From Frankiales bacterium (GTDB lineage: Bacteria > Actinomycetota > Actinomycetes > Mycobacteriales > SCTD01), in assembly GCA_025966135.1 (NCBI GenBank), contig JAOPVP010000064.1:1-50387 (forward strand): a stretch of DNA of 50,387 bases. Reading direction: 5' to 3'. Both the position numbers and the translations under genes were made by a program. The notes under the pieces were generated by a model. It saw only the letters and a list, made by a program, of their open reading frames with translations, did not search any database and had not been told where the DNA came from. Numbering within the stretch: position 1 is the first letter of the stretch; the number at the start of each line of letters is the position of its first letter. This document shows, in pieces, positions 18,262 through 27,512 of this stretch.

Positions 18262-18390
18262 CAACCGGTAGCCCACCGCGACCCGGGAGGTCGCCAGCTG
18301 CGGCACGCGGAAGTCTGAGCGCGTCAGCGCCTGGCCGGCGACGGCGTCGTGCATCCGTTGGGCCGCCAGCCAGACGGTGTCTCGCTCAGG
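18262..18390 (-). pseudogene. Remnant of an endonuclease VIII (nei) gene, N-terminal part only
   Basis: Read on the minus strand from 18390, the sequence translates PERDTVWLAAQRMHDAV, then ALTRSDFRVPQLATSRV. This resembles the N-terminus of actinobacterial Nei/Fpg-family glycosylases, which normally begin MPEGDTVW. The initiating ATG is replaced by CCG and the Gly after PE by Arg. Similarity fades after about 40 codons, and the zinc-finger C-terminus is absent. The catalytic Pro2-Glu3 positions survive, but there is no start. nei commonly lies next to lhr in actinobacteria, and lhr is on this same strand at 22723. I read it as a decayed fragment left when genes were inserted; borders are approximate. 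Confidence 0.6.
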
Positions 18391-18411
18391 CGGCCCGTCT
18401 TTGTTCCTCGG

Positions 18412-18425
18412 CCTGCGTCCGCAGG
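18412..18425. repeat. Short inverted repeat upstream of the M36 gene
   Basis: CCTGCG (18412-18417) and CGCAGG (18420-18425) form a 6-bp palindrome with a 2-bp centre, 61 bp before the M36 GTG. It could be an operator; as RNA the loop is too tight for a full-length hairpin. Confidence 0.3.
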
Positions 18426-18485
18426 AAATGGTGGCCTCGTGGCGAACTGACCAGCAACTGATCGTCCGCTGATGGAGGCCACCCT

Positions 18486-21400
18486 GTGACGCGTCGTCGC
18501 GCCACCCTTGTCCTGACCGCCGGTGTCGCCCTCTCGGGTGCGTTGCTCGGCGGCTTGCCCACCTCGCAGGCGGCCACCACCCCGTCGGCGCACCTGCAGC
18601 GGCTGCTTCAGGGCGGGGACTCCGGGGATTTCCCTGGCGCCGAGGTGCCCGTCGGTGACGCCGATCGGCGCGGCTCGGCCCTGGCGCCGCTGCCGGCCGC
18701 GAAGGCTGGGATCGCTGCGATGGGGCACGGCATGCAGGTCTCGTGGACGCAGTACGGCACCCCGCTCAACCTCACGCGTGACCACGGCTACCTCGCCACC
18801 GGGCTGACCGGGAAGCCGGTCGACGTTGCACGAACGTACCTGCGCACGCACGCGGCGCTGTGGGGTCTGAGCCCCGCCGACGTCGACGGTCTCGTGGTCG
18901 TCAACAACGAGCCGCTGTCGCAGAGCACCCACGCCTACTCGGTGTCGTTCAACCAGACGGTCAGCGGTCTGCTCGTGTCCCAGGACGGCTACGTCGTGGT
19001 GGGCGTCGTCGATGACAGGGTCGCTCTCGTCACCTCCTCCCTCGTTCCCACCGCCGTACTGGGGCAGCTGCCCACCACGACCCCGACGCTGGGTGTGCAG
19101 CAGGCGGTCCTGGCGGCCGCGAAGGATGCGGGGATCTCGGGGTTGACGACCGCCGACCTGACGCTCGGCAAGCTCGACCTGGCCGGGTTCCAGACGGTGG
19201 TGGCGAGGGGCCTCCATCAGCTGCAGCGCGCCCGCTTGCGGGTTCTCCCGACAACTGAGTACGGCGCAAAGCTCGTCTGGGAGACCGACATCCAGGACGT
19301 GGCAGGCGGCCGTGCGCTGGCCACCATGTCCTACGTCGACGCCGCGACCGGCGTCGTGCTGCTCCGGCGCGACGCCGTGGACACCCTCGCCCTGGGCACC
19401 GCTGGCAACGCCACGATGCGCTCGGTCCCCTCCGCGGCGGCTGTGACACCTGGGACCTTCCAGGGCACCTACAGCGCGAAGGCCTGCTCCGCCAAGAGCA
19501 AGCTCGTCGTCGCGGTCGGTGACAAGACGCTCGCCATCAGCGCTGCCGCCGACAACCCAGCCAACGACATCGTGATCAAGGTGCAGCGCAACGGCGCCGA
19601 GATCACGTCGATCGACACCCTGGCGAGCCCGGAGGCCGGCACCACCAGCTTCACGCCGGCGATCACCGCAGCCGACGTCGTCACGGCGACGGTCTGCCCG
19701 TACGACAGCACCGCGACGGCGCCGTTCACGTTCGCCGGCAACTACCTGTCGACCGACCAGACGACGCCCGCGACCAACCTCCCCGGTCCGTTCTCCGATG
19801 GCACGACCGCCGGGCCCGCGACCTGGATGGCGTTCGGGTCCAACCCGCAGCTCGCCCGCAAGGGCGTCGCCAGTGCCGACGACCGCTACCAGGCCTGCTC
19901 CGGGACGGCGCACCCGGCCGGCAACGTCCTGGCCAAGGACCTCTCGGAGTGCTCGTTCCTCTACGCGGACGCCAGCCCACTGCCGTACGACGCCGACCCG
20001 ATCACGGGCATGCCGACGTTCACGACGCTCGGCAACAACGCCTTGACGAGCAACGCTCAGGTCTCCAGCTCGCTCACCCCCGGGGGTCCGTTCCTACCCC
20101 CGGCCAGCCCCACGCGTGACTACAGCGCCACCTTCGACGACGCGTGGCACACCTCGCTCTGCGACCCGGCATCGATCCTGCCGCCCCAGCAGGCCAACAT
20201 CGACGCGTCCATCGTGAACCTGTTCACCGGCCACAACCGGATCCATGACTTCTCCTACCGGCTCGGCCTCACCGAGACCCGTGGCGCGCTCCAGATCAGC
20301 AACTTCGGCAAGCAGGGCACCAACGTCGCCGAGGGCGACCCGGAGCTCGGCAACGCCCAGAACGCCGCGCTGTCCAACAACGCGTTCGCGGTCACCAACC
20401 TCCTCACCGGGGCGGCCGGTCTCGGCCTCACGGGGCGCGACAACGCCAACCAGATCACCCTCCAGGACGGCGTCCCCGGCATCACCAACCAGTACCTGTT
20501 CCAACCGGTTGTCGGCTTCTACGCCCCGTGCACCGACGGTGACCTGGACGCGTCGGTCTTCCTGCACGAGTACACGCACGCCATCAGCAACCGCCTCATC
20601 GCCGGACCGGCCACCGGCCTGTCCGGCCAGCAGGGCGGGTCGATGGGGGAGAGCTGGAGCGACCTCGACGCGGTCGAGTACCTCAACGCCTTCGGGCTTG
20701 CCGGCAGTCGCGGCGAGGACCCGTTCTCCGTGGGCGCCTACGCCACCGGTGACCCGGTCGTCGGCATCCGCGACTACAACCTGGCCCCGTCGAAGAACCC
20801 GCTGAACTACTCCGACTTCGGCTTCGACACCACCGGCCCCGAGGTGCACGCTGACGGCGAGATCTGGAACGCCATCCAGATGACGGTCCGCGAGGCACTG
20901 GTCAAGAAGTACGACGCGACCTACCCGTACACCGACAAGGCGCTGCAGCGGGCCTGTGCCCTCGGCCGCACCAGCACGGGTGCCGCGGGTCCGACCTGGG
21001 ACAAGTGCCCGGGCAACCGTCGCTACATCACCTACCTGTTCGACGCGATGATCCTGCAGGCCAATGGTGCGCCGTCGATGGTGGACATGAAGAACGTCGA
21101 GCTGGCAGCGGTCATGATGCGCGACCCCCAGGACTACGACACCGTCGCCGATGCCTTTGCCTCGCGCGGTCTCGGAGCCGGCGCGCGCTCGAAGTCCGGT
21201 GCGGACGTCGACCCGGTCCCGAGCTTCGCCTCCCCGAAGGCGGCGAAGAACGCGCACGTGACCTTCACGCTCGTGGACGCCAACACCGGCAAGCCGGTCG
21301 CCGGCTCGGTCTACGTCGGCCAGTACACGGCCCGCTGCCGTCCGGTCGCGACCACCCTCGGAGGCAAGAACCTGCCGGCGAAGGCAGAGCTGCTGCAGGG

Positions 21401-22241
21401 CACCTACACCCTGACGGTCCAGGCCAAGGGCTATGGGATCCAGCGGTTCACCCAGACCTACGAGCCGGGTGACCACACGCAGGTGCTGAAGCTTGCGCAG
21501 AACCTCGCCTCCGCCGCCTACCAGCCGACCGTCACCGGCAACACCGGCGCGCTCCGCCTCGGCCGGGTCGTCGATGACACGGAGGTGACCAACGGCGCCT
21601 TCGACACCCAGCCGGTCGACGGTCGCACGGTCACCGTGAAGTTCGGGGGCGGGCAGGCCAGCTTCGACAAGCTGGCCGTGAGCTCGCTGCACCACCCGGC
21701 GCTGCCGGCCACCGGCCAGGACGCGGCCGAGTTCCAGGGGCGCCTGCTCGGCATCCGGGCCTTCGACGTGCAGGCCAGCAGCAACGGCGGCAAGTCCTTC
21801 ACCACGATCTACCGCAGCCCGACCGACTTCTTCCCGGCAGGCGCACCGCGCGCGACGGCTCCGGACCTGCTGCTGCGCACGATCACCCTGCCGAAGCCGG
21901 TGACGGCCGACACAGTGCGGCTGGTGGTCCGCAGCAACACCTGCACCGGGGGCTCGGACTTCAACCACGAGCAGGAGAACGACGCCACCAACCCGTCGGA
22001 CTGCCGGAGCACGGTGACCAACACGACGCGGGTGACGATCACCGAGCTCGAGGTCTTCCGCTCGCTCAAGCAGGCGGCCGACGTCGGCCCGGTCGTCATC
22101 CCGGTCGGGGAGGCGGTCACGGCACCGACCGCAGGCGGGAGCTTGGCGGCCACCGGGGCCAACACCGCGCTCGGCCTCGGCGGCATGCTGCTGCTGGGTG
22201 TCGCGAGCGTCGTCTGGGTGCTGCGCCGCCGCACGGTCTAA
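18486..22241 (+). CDS. Sortase-anchored M36 (fungalysin-type) metalloprotease
   Basis: A 1251-residue secreted zinc protease precursor. The signal peptide (about 1-30) is followed by an FTP-type propeptide, then the M36 catalytic domain. Zinc ligands are the HEYTH at 694-698 and Glu722 in the GESWSD motif. A carboxypeptidase-regulatory-like domain (VTFTLVDANTGKPVAGSVY) and a further beta domain come next. The C-terminus has LAATG (1220-1224), a hydrophobic helix and an RRR tail, a sorting signal of the LAXTG type recognised by class E sortases. It therefore probably acts as a wall-attached endopeptidase. GTG 18486 follows TGGAGG by seven bases. The stop overlaps the convergent rhodanese gene by 3 bp. 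Confidence 0.9.
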   Translation: MTRRRATLVLTAGVALSGALLGGLPTSQAATTPSAHLQRLLQGGDSGDFPGAEVPVGDADRRGSALAPLPAAKAGIAAMGHGMQVSWTQYGTPLNLTRDHGYLATGLTGKPVDVARTYLRTHAALWGLSPADVDGLVVVNNEPLSQSTHAYSVSFNQTVSGLLVSQDGYVVVGVVDDRVALVTSSLVPTAVLGQLPTTTPTLGVQQAVLAAAKDAGISGLTTADLTLGKLDLAGFQTVVARGLHQLQRARLRVLPTTEYGAKLVWETDIQDVAGGRALATMSYVDAATGVVLLRRDAVDTLALGTAGNATMRSVPSAAAVTPGTFQGTYSAKACSAKSKLVVAVGDKTLAISAAADNPANDIVIKVQRNGAEITSIDTLASPEAGTTSFTPAITAADVVTATVCPYDSTATAPFTFAGNYLSTDQTTPATNLPGPFSDGTTAGPATWMAFGSNPQLARKGVASADDRYQACSGTAHPAGNVLAKDLSECSFLYADASPLPYDADPITGMPTFTTLGNNALTSNAQVSSSLTPGGPFLPPASPTRDYSATFDDAWHTSLCDPASILPPQQANIDASIVNLFTGHNRIHDFSYRLGLTETRGALQISNFGKQGTNVAEGDPELGNAQNAALSNNAFAVTNLLTGAAGLGLTGRDNANQITLQDGVPGITNQYLFQPVVGFYAPCTDGDLDASVFLHEYTHAISNRLIAGPATGLSGQQGGSMGESWSDLDAVEYLNAFGLAGSRGEDPFSVGAYATGDPVVGIRDYNLAPSKNPLNYSDFGFDTTGPEVHADGEIWNAIQMTVREALVKKYDATYPYTDKALQRACALGRTSTGAAGPTWDKCPGNRRYITYLFDAMILQANGAPSMVDMKNVELAAVMMRDPQDYDTVADAFASRGLGAGARSKSGADVDPVPSFASPKAAKNAHVTFTLVDANTGKPVAGSVYVGQYTARCRPVATTLGGKNLPAKAELLQGTYTLTVQAKGYGIQRFTQTYEPGDHTQVLKLAQNLASAAYQPTVTGNTGALRLGRVVDDTEVTNGAFDTQPVDGRTVTVKFGGGQASFDKLAVSSLHHPALPATGQDAAEFQGRLLGIRAFDVQASSNGGKSFTTIYRSPTDFFPAGAPRATAPDLLLRTITLPKPVTADTVRLVVRSNTCTGGSDFNHEQENDATNPSDCRSTVTNTTRVTITELEVFRSLKQAADVGPVVIPVGEAVTAPTAGGSLAATGANTALGLGGMLLLGVASVVWVLRRRTV

Positions 22242-22648
22242 GGAACGCGGCTGGTTTCTACGGGGTACCCGTCAGCGATCCAGGTGTCCCAGCCACCGAT
22301 CATGAGCTTCACTCGGAAACCCAGCTGGGCCAGGCGAAGTGCCCCCTGGTCCCCTGCGTTGCAGCCGGGCCCCCAGCAGTAGGTGACGTACAGCGCGTCG
22401 TGCTCCCAACTGCTGGTCGTCTCTGCTGTCGTGGTCGCGTACGGCAGCGACAACGCCCCCGGCACGTGCCCGTTCGCGTAGGCCTCCTGGCTGCGGCTGT
22501 CGACGACCACGAACCCCGTCGCTCCGGCGGCGTCGTGCACGTCGGAGCAGTCGGCCTCGAAGGACAGCTTCCTGGCGTAGTGGGTGGCGGCATCTGTCGG
22601 GTCCGCGACCGGGGCATTGAGCAGGCGAGGGCGGGCGATGGTCGTCAT
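22238..22648 (-). CDS. Rhodanese-like domain protein
   Basis: A 136-residue single rhodanese domain. The visible elements are FVVVDSRSQEAYANGHVPGALSLPY (CH2A-like strand and loop), the active-site loop YCWGPGCNAGDQGALRLA containing the expected cysteine, and the closing LMIGGWDTWIADGYPV. Such proteins move sulfane sulfur between thiols, here probably in the cytosol since no signal peptide is seen. The start is taken at ATG 22648 (MTTIARPRLL); a longer frame to 22699 adds an arginine-rich stretch unlike the family. It lies between lhr and the M36 gene, on lhr's strand, and ends overlapping the M36 stop. Confidence 0.82.
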   Translation of the reverse strand: MTTIARPRLLNAPVADPTDAATHYARKLSFEADCSDVHDAAGATGFVVVDSRSQEAYANGHVPGALSLPYATTTAETTSSWEHDALYVTYCWGPGCNAGDQGALRLAQLGFRVKLMIGGWDTWIADGYPVETSRVP

Positions 22649-22722
22649 GCGACCAGCCTGCCTGCCGGATCGCCGAAAGCACCGCCGTACGACGGTCAAA
22701 GGGCGCGCAGGTCCTGCCAGGT

Positions 22723-25700
22723 CTAGGCCCGCAGGCGGAGCCCGCGGGGCGTGGGCCGGAAGCCGGCGTTCTCGAGCGCGACGCCAAGGGCGCTCGACAG
22801 GGCAGGCTCCCCGTCGGCCTTCTCGACCGTCAGCTTCCCCAGCGCGCCGTCACGGACCGCGAGTGCCAGGGCGTCTGCGGCGGGGGCGACGCGGTTCTCG
22901 TCATCGGTGAACGACAACAGCGTCTTGCCGCCGCGTTCGACGTAGAGCACCAGCCGACCGTCGACGAGCACCACCAGAGCCCCGGCTTTCCTGCCAGGCC
23001 GGTGGCCCTCGGTGGTCGGCCAGGGAAGGGCCGCGCCGTAAGGGTTGGCAGGGTCGCTGGCCGCGAGCACCACGGCCCGCGCGTCGTCTCGGCGCTTGCG
23101 TTGCTGGGCGCCTTCGGCTCTCGTGTACTCGGCCCATCCACCAGGGACGGGTGTCGTCCAGAGCGGCTCGCTCTCGGCCGGCTCGGCCGCGGCGAGAGCC
23201 CGCATCCTGTCGACCGCTCCCGGCGCCGCGAACTGCGCCGCGCCCAGCCCCTCGACGAAGTACCCGCGTCGCACCCGCCCGGCCTCCTCGAACGCCTTCA
23301 GCACCGCGTAGACGGCCGCGAAACCACCCGGCACCCGCTCGGCTACGACCGCGCCGCGGGTGACCACCCCGTGCCGGTCCAGCAGCGCCTCGGCGACAGC
23401 ATGGGTACGGCGGGTGGCGTCGGGATCCCGGTCCGGGAGCCGCGACCAGCGGCCCGCCATGCTCGGTGGCCCCGTGCGGCTCGGCATCGTGGGGCGGCCG
23501 TAACGGGAACGAGAGCGCACCGGCCCCCGCTTGGCCGGGTGCGACGTCCTTCCGGTCGCCAGGAGGGCGCGCAGCGGCGAGAGCGTGTCGTTGGTGAGCA
23601 GGCCGGCCCACACCAGGTCCCAGACCGCCTGCTGCAGCGCCGCATCAGCGGGCGACTCCACGCGCTCGGACAGCGACCGGAAGAACAGCGCCTGGCCGTC
23701 GGCGAGGGCGTCGAGTACGGCGTCGTGCAGCGGGGTCGAGGAGACCTCACCCGGCGGAGCCAGGAGCAGGTCCGCGGACTCGGCCAGCTGCAGCGAGACC
23801 CAGCCGTCGTTGCCGGGCAGCGATCCAGCGCCGGCCCAGAGGACCTCGCCGGCGGCGGTCAGCTCGTCGAGCATCGACGGCGCGTAGCCCACGACCCTCG
23901 AGGGCAGCACCAGCGTCTCCAGGGCGCTGGCAGGGAGGGCGGCTCCTTGGAGCTGCTCGATCGCCCGCAGCAGACCGTCGAGGCCGCGCCCACCGGACGG
24001 CCCCATGCCCTGCCAGAAGGGCAGGAAGCGGGCCAATGCCTCGGGCGGGACCGGCTCGACCTCCTTGCGGAGCTTGGCGAGCGAGCGTCGACGCAGCGAG
24101 CGCAGCACCTCGGCGTCGCACCACTCGAGGCCCACGCCACCGGGCCGGAACTCCCCATGCACGACCCGCCCGGAGGCGCTGAGCCGGGCGAGGGCCGAGT
24201 CCACGACCGCGACGCCCAGGCCGAAGCGCTGGGCGACGTCGACCGGGTGGAACGGCCCGTGGGTCCGCGCGAAGCGGGAGACCAGGTCGCCGAGCGGGTC
24301 GCGGACCGGCTCCAAGAAGGCCTCGGGGACACCGACCGGCAGCGCCGTACCCAGCGCGTCCTGCAGACGGCCGGCATCCTCGACGGCCACCCACCGCTCC
24401 TGGCCTGCGATGCGCACCCGGATGGCACGTCGCTGGCCCTCGAGCTCCGCCAGCCAGGCGGGGGTGGCGCCGCGCGCGACGGCCTCGTCGGTCGTGAGGT
24501 CGCCCAGCACCCGGAGCAGGTCCGCGACGCCCTCGAGGTCCTTGGCTACCCGCTCCGGGGTGAGCCGCTGCACCTCCCGCTCGACCTCGGCGAGAGCGTC
24601 CACATCGATCAGCTCGCGCAGCTCGGCCTGGCCGAGCAGCTCGGCCAGCAGGGCGGAGTCGAGCGAGAGCGCCTGCGCTCGGCGCTCAGCGAGGGGAGCG
24701 TCGCCTTCGTACATGAAGGCGCCGATGTAGCCGAACAGCAACGACCGCGCGAACGGGGACGGCTGCTGAGTCTCGACCTCGACGAAGCGCACCTTCCGCT
24801 TCTGCACGTCGCGCATCAGTTCGACGAGGCCCGGCACGTCGAAGACGTCCTGCAGGACCTCGCGCATCGTCTCCAGAACGATCGGGAAGCTGCCGTACTG
24901 CGAGGCGACCCCGAGCAGCTGTGCCGCCCGCTGTCGCTGCTGCCACAAGGGAGTACGACGAGTCGGGTTGCGCCGGGGGAGCAACAGGGCGCGCGCGGCG
25001 CACTCCCGGAACCGGGACGCGAACAGCGCCGATCCGCCGACCTCGAGCTGCACCAGCGGCTCGACCTCGTCGGGCTCGAAGACCGCTGCCGCGCCGTTCG
25101 GGGCCTGCTCGGTCTCGGGCAGGCGCAGCACGATGCCGTCGTCGGAGTGCATCGACTGGACGTCGACGCCGTAGGTCTCCCGCAGCCGCGCCGTCAGGGC
25201 GAGGGCCCAGGGTTGGTTGACCTGCGCGCCGAAGGGCGAGTGGATGGCGAGCCGCCAGTCGCCGAGCTCGTCACGGAACCGCTCGACGACGATCGTCCTG
25301 TCGTCCGGGAGTACGCCGGTGGCTGCGCGTTGCTCGGTGAGGTACGCCAGCAGGTTGCTCACCGCACTGGCATCGAGGCCGGCGTTCGTCAGTCGCTCCC
25401 GGGCGTCCTGCGGTGACATCCCCGAGAGTTCGCGCACGAACCTGCCCAGGGCCCGTCCGAGCTCGACCGGGCGGCCGGGCGCGTCCCCGTGCCAGTAGGG
25501 CATCCGGCCCGGCTGGCCGGGAGCCGGCGTGACGAGCACCTGGTCGTGGCTGATGTCCTCGATCCGCCAGGCGCTCGACCCGAGCAGGAAGACGTCGCCG
25601 ACGCGGGACTCGTAGACCATCTCCTCGTCGAGCTCGCCGACGCGCGACTTTGTCGCGCCGGAGGCGCGCGATGAGGGACTGCCGCCGACCAGGAACACAC

Positions 25701-27393
25701 CGAACATGCCGCGGTCGGGGATGGTGCCGCCACTCGTCACCGCAAGTCGTTGCGCCCCAGGCCTTCCGGTCAGCACGCCGGTCACGCGGTCCCAGGTGAT
25801 GCGGGGTCGCAGCTCGGCGAACTCGTCGCTCGGGTACCGGCCGCTCAGCATGTCGAGGGTGGCCTCCAGCGCGCTCTGGGGAAGCGCGGCGAAGGGCGCG
25901 GCCCGCCGCACGACAGCGGCGAGGTCGTCGACGGTCCAGGACTCGAGCGCGCACATCGCCACAATTTGCTGGGCCAGGACGTCGAGCGGGTTGCGCGGGT
26001 AGGTCGTGGCCTCGATGCCGCCGGTGACCATGCGCTCAGCGACGACGGCGGACTGGACGAGGTCGCCGCGGTACTTGGGCAGGATCACGCCTCGCGAGAC
26101 GGCGCCGACCTGGTGCCCGGCACGGCCGATGCGCTGCAGACCGCTGGCGACCGAGGGCGGCGACTCCACCTGGATGACGAGGTCGACGGCGCCCATGTCG
26201 ATGCCGAGCTCCAGGGAGCTCGTGGCCACCACCGCCGGGAGGCGCCCGGCCTTGAGGGCCTCCTCGATCTGGGAGCGCTGCTCGCGCGACACCGACCCGT
26301 GGTGGGCCCGGGCGATCTCGATGACGTTGGCGTCGGAGGACAGGCCGTTGCCCCGGCCGACGCCGCCCTGCCCGGGGTGCTGGGCGGGCCCGCGCAGGAA
26401 CGATGGCTTCACGCCCGACGACCCCTCGGGCCGGTCGAGGTCGACCGGCTCCGCCGGGAAGGCGCGCTCTGTGGCGATCTCGTTGAGGCGGGAGGTGAGT
26501 CGCTCAGCGAGCCGTCGTGAGTTGCAGAACACGATGGTCGACCGGTGCTGCTCGACAAGGTCGACGATCCGCTCTTCGACTGCGGGCCAGATCGAGGACT
26601 GCTGCGGCGGCCCGGCGGCGGAACCGCGGACGGGATCTTGGTACTCGCCGAGGGCGGACATGTCCTCGACGGGGACGGCCACCTCGACCTCGATCGTCTT
26701 GGTGGCTGGGGGCTGGACGACGGTGACCTCGCGGGCACCCCCGAGGAAGCGGGCGACCTCGTCGATCGGGCGCACGGTCGCCGACAGGCCGATCCGCTGC
26801 GCGGGCTCGTCCAGCAGCGCGTCGAGGCGCTCGAGCGTGAGCGCCAGGTGGGCGCCGCGCTTGGTCCCTGAGACGGCGTGGACCTCGTCGATGATGACCG
26901 TCTCGACGCCTCGCAGGGACTCGCGGGCGGCGGAGGTGAGGACGAGGAACAGCGACTCCGGCGTGGTGATGAAGATGTCCGGGGGAGTGCGCGCGAAGGC
27001 CCGGCGCTGGTCGGCCGGGGTGTCGCCGGAGCGGGTCGCGACCCGGATGTCGGGAACGGGCAGACCGAGGCGTTGCGCGGCCTGCCGGATGCCGGTGAGC
27101 GGCGCCCGGAGGTTGCGCTCGACGTCGACGGCGAGCGCCTTCAGAGGCGAGATGTAGAGCACCCGGGCGCGGTGCTTGGGGTCGTCGCTCGGCGGCGTCG
27201 AGGCCAGCCGGTCGAGCGACCACAGGAACGCCGACAGCGTCTTGCCCGAGCCGGTGGGCGCCACGACCAGGGTGTCCTGGCCGCTCGCGATCGCGTCCCA
27301 GGCGCCCTCCTGCGCGGCGGTGGGTGCGTCGAAGGCGCCCGTGAACCAGGCACGGGTGGCGGGCGAGAAGCGCTCGAGGGACGAGGGGGCCAT
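22723..27393 (-). CDS. lhr: Lhr-family ATP-dependent DNA repair helicase
   Basis: Lhr is a 3'-5' ssDNA translocase/helicase of superfamily 2 induced by DNA damage in mycobacteria. The 1556-residue size is typical. Walker A APTGSGKT ends at residue 52 and the DEVH box is at 169-172. Motif VI appears as QRIGRAGHQVG, followed by the winged-helix and beta-barrel Lhr core and the long Lhr C-terminal domain. ATG 27393 (MAPSSLERFSPATRAW) is the natural start; the frame upstream has no family-like sequence. It is divergent from the penicillin acylase gene with about 120 bp between. Its usual neighbour nei survives only as a fragment at 18262-18390. No LexA or RecA-NDp motif is evident upstream. Confidence 0.93.
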   Translation of the reverse strand: MAPSSLERFSPATRAWFTGAFDAPTAAQEGAWDAIASGQDTLVVAPTGSGKTLSAFLWSLDRLASTPPSDDPKHRARVLYISPLKALAVDVERNLRAPLTGIRQAAQRLGLPVPDIRVATRSGDTPADQRRAFARTPPDIFITTPESLFLVLTSAARESLRGVETVIIDEVHAVSGTKRGAHLALTLERLDALLDEPAQRIGLSATVRPIDEVARFLGGAREVTVVQPPATKTIEVEVAVPVEDMSALGEYQDPVRGSAAGPPQQSSIWPAVEERIVDLVEQHRSTIVFCNSRRLAERLTSRLNEIATERAFPAEPVDLDRPEGSSGVKPSFLRGPAQHPGQGGVGRGNGLSSDANVIEIARAHHGSVSREQRSQIEEALKAGRLPAVVATSSLELGIDMGAVDLVIQVESPPSVASGLQRIGRAGHQVGAVSRGVILPKYRGDLVQSAVVAERMVTGGIEATTYPRNPLDVLAQQIVAMCALESWTVDDLAAVVRRAAPFAALPQSALEATLDMLSGRYPSDEFAELRPRITWDRVTGVLTGRPGAQRLAVTSGGTIPDRGMFGVFLVGGSPSSRASGATKSRVGELDEEMVYESRVGDVFLLGSSAWRIEDISHDQVLVTPAPGQPGRMPYWHGDAPGRPVELGRALGRFVRELSGMSPQDARERLTNAGLDASAVSNLLAYLTEQRAATGVLPDDRTIVVERFRDELGDWRLAIHSPFGAQVNQPWALALTARLRETYGVDVQSMHSDDGIVLRLPETEQAPNGAAAVFEPDEVEPLVQLEVGGSALFASRFRECAARALLLPRRNPTRRTPLWQQRQRAAQLLGVASQYGSFPIVLETMREVLQDVFDVPGLVELMRDVQKRKVRFVEVETQQPSPFARSLLFGYIGAFMYEGDAPLAERRAQALSLDSALLAELLGQAELRELIDVDALAEVEREVQRLTPERVAKDLEGVADLLRVLGDLTTDEAVARGATPAWLAELEGQRRAIRVRIAGQERWVAVEDAGRLQDALGTALPVGVPEAFLEPVRDPLGDLVSRFARTHGPFHPVDVAQRFGLGVAVVDSALARLSASGRVVHGEFRPGGVGLEWCDAEVLRSLRRRSLAKLRKEVEPVPPEALARFLPFWQGMGPSGGRGLDGLLRAIEQLQGAALPASALETLVLPSRVVGYAPSMLDELTAAGEVLWAGAGSLPGNDGWVSLQLAESADLLLAPPGEVSSTPLHDAVLDALADGQALFFRSLSERVESPADAALQQAVWDLVWAGLLTNDTLSPLRALLATGRTSHPAKRGPVRSRSRYGRPTMPSRTGPPSMAGRWSRLPDRDPDATRRTHAVAEALLDRHGVVTRGAVVAERVPGGFAAVYAVLKAFEEAGRVRRGYFVEGLGAAQFAAPGAVDRMRALAAAEPAESEPLWTTPVPGGWAEYTRAEGAQQRKRRDDARAVVLAASDPANPYGAALPWPTTEGHRPGRKAGALVVLVDGRLVLYVERGGKTLLSFTDDENRVAPAADALALAVRDGALGKLTVEKADGEPALSSALGVALENAGFRPTPRGLRLRA

Positions 27394-27512
27394 GACCGGT
27401 CCATCTTCGCAGCCGGGTGCGACATCGGCGGTCGGTACAAAACATGACGACCCTTCACATATCGGACGCGCCGTGGAACGATCACGCAACTCCCGGACCG
27501 GAAGGCCCCACC

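Noticed and set aside
27394..27512. DNA-damage motif upstream of lhr
   Set aside because: TTGTACCGA on the minus strand recalls the start of the RecA-NDp motif, but no TANNNT follows at 8 bp and no GAACNNNNGTTC is present.
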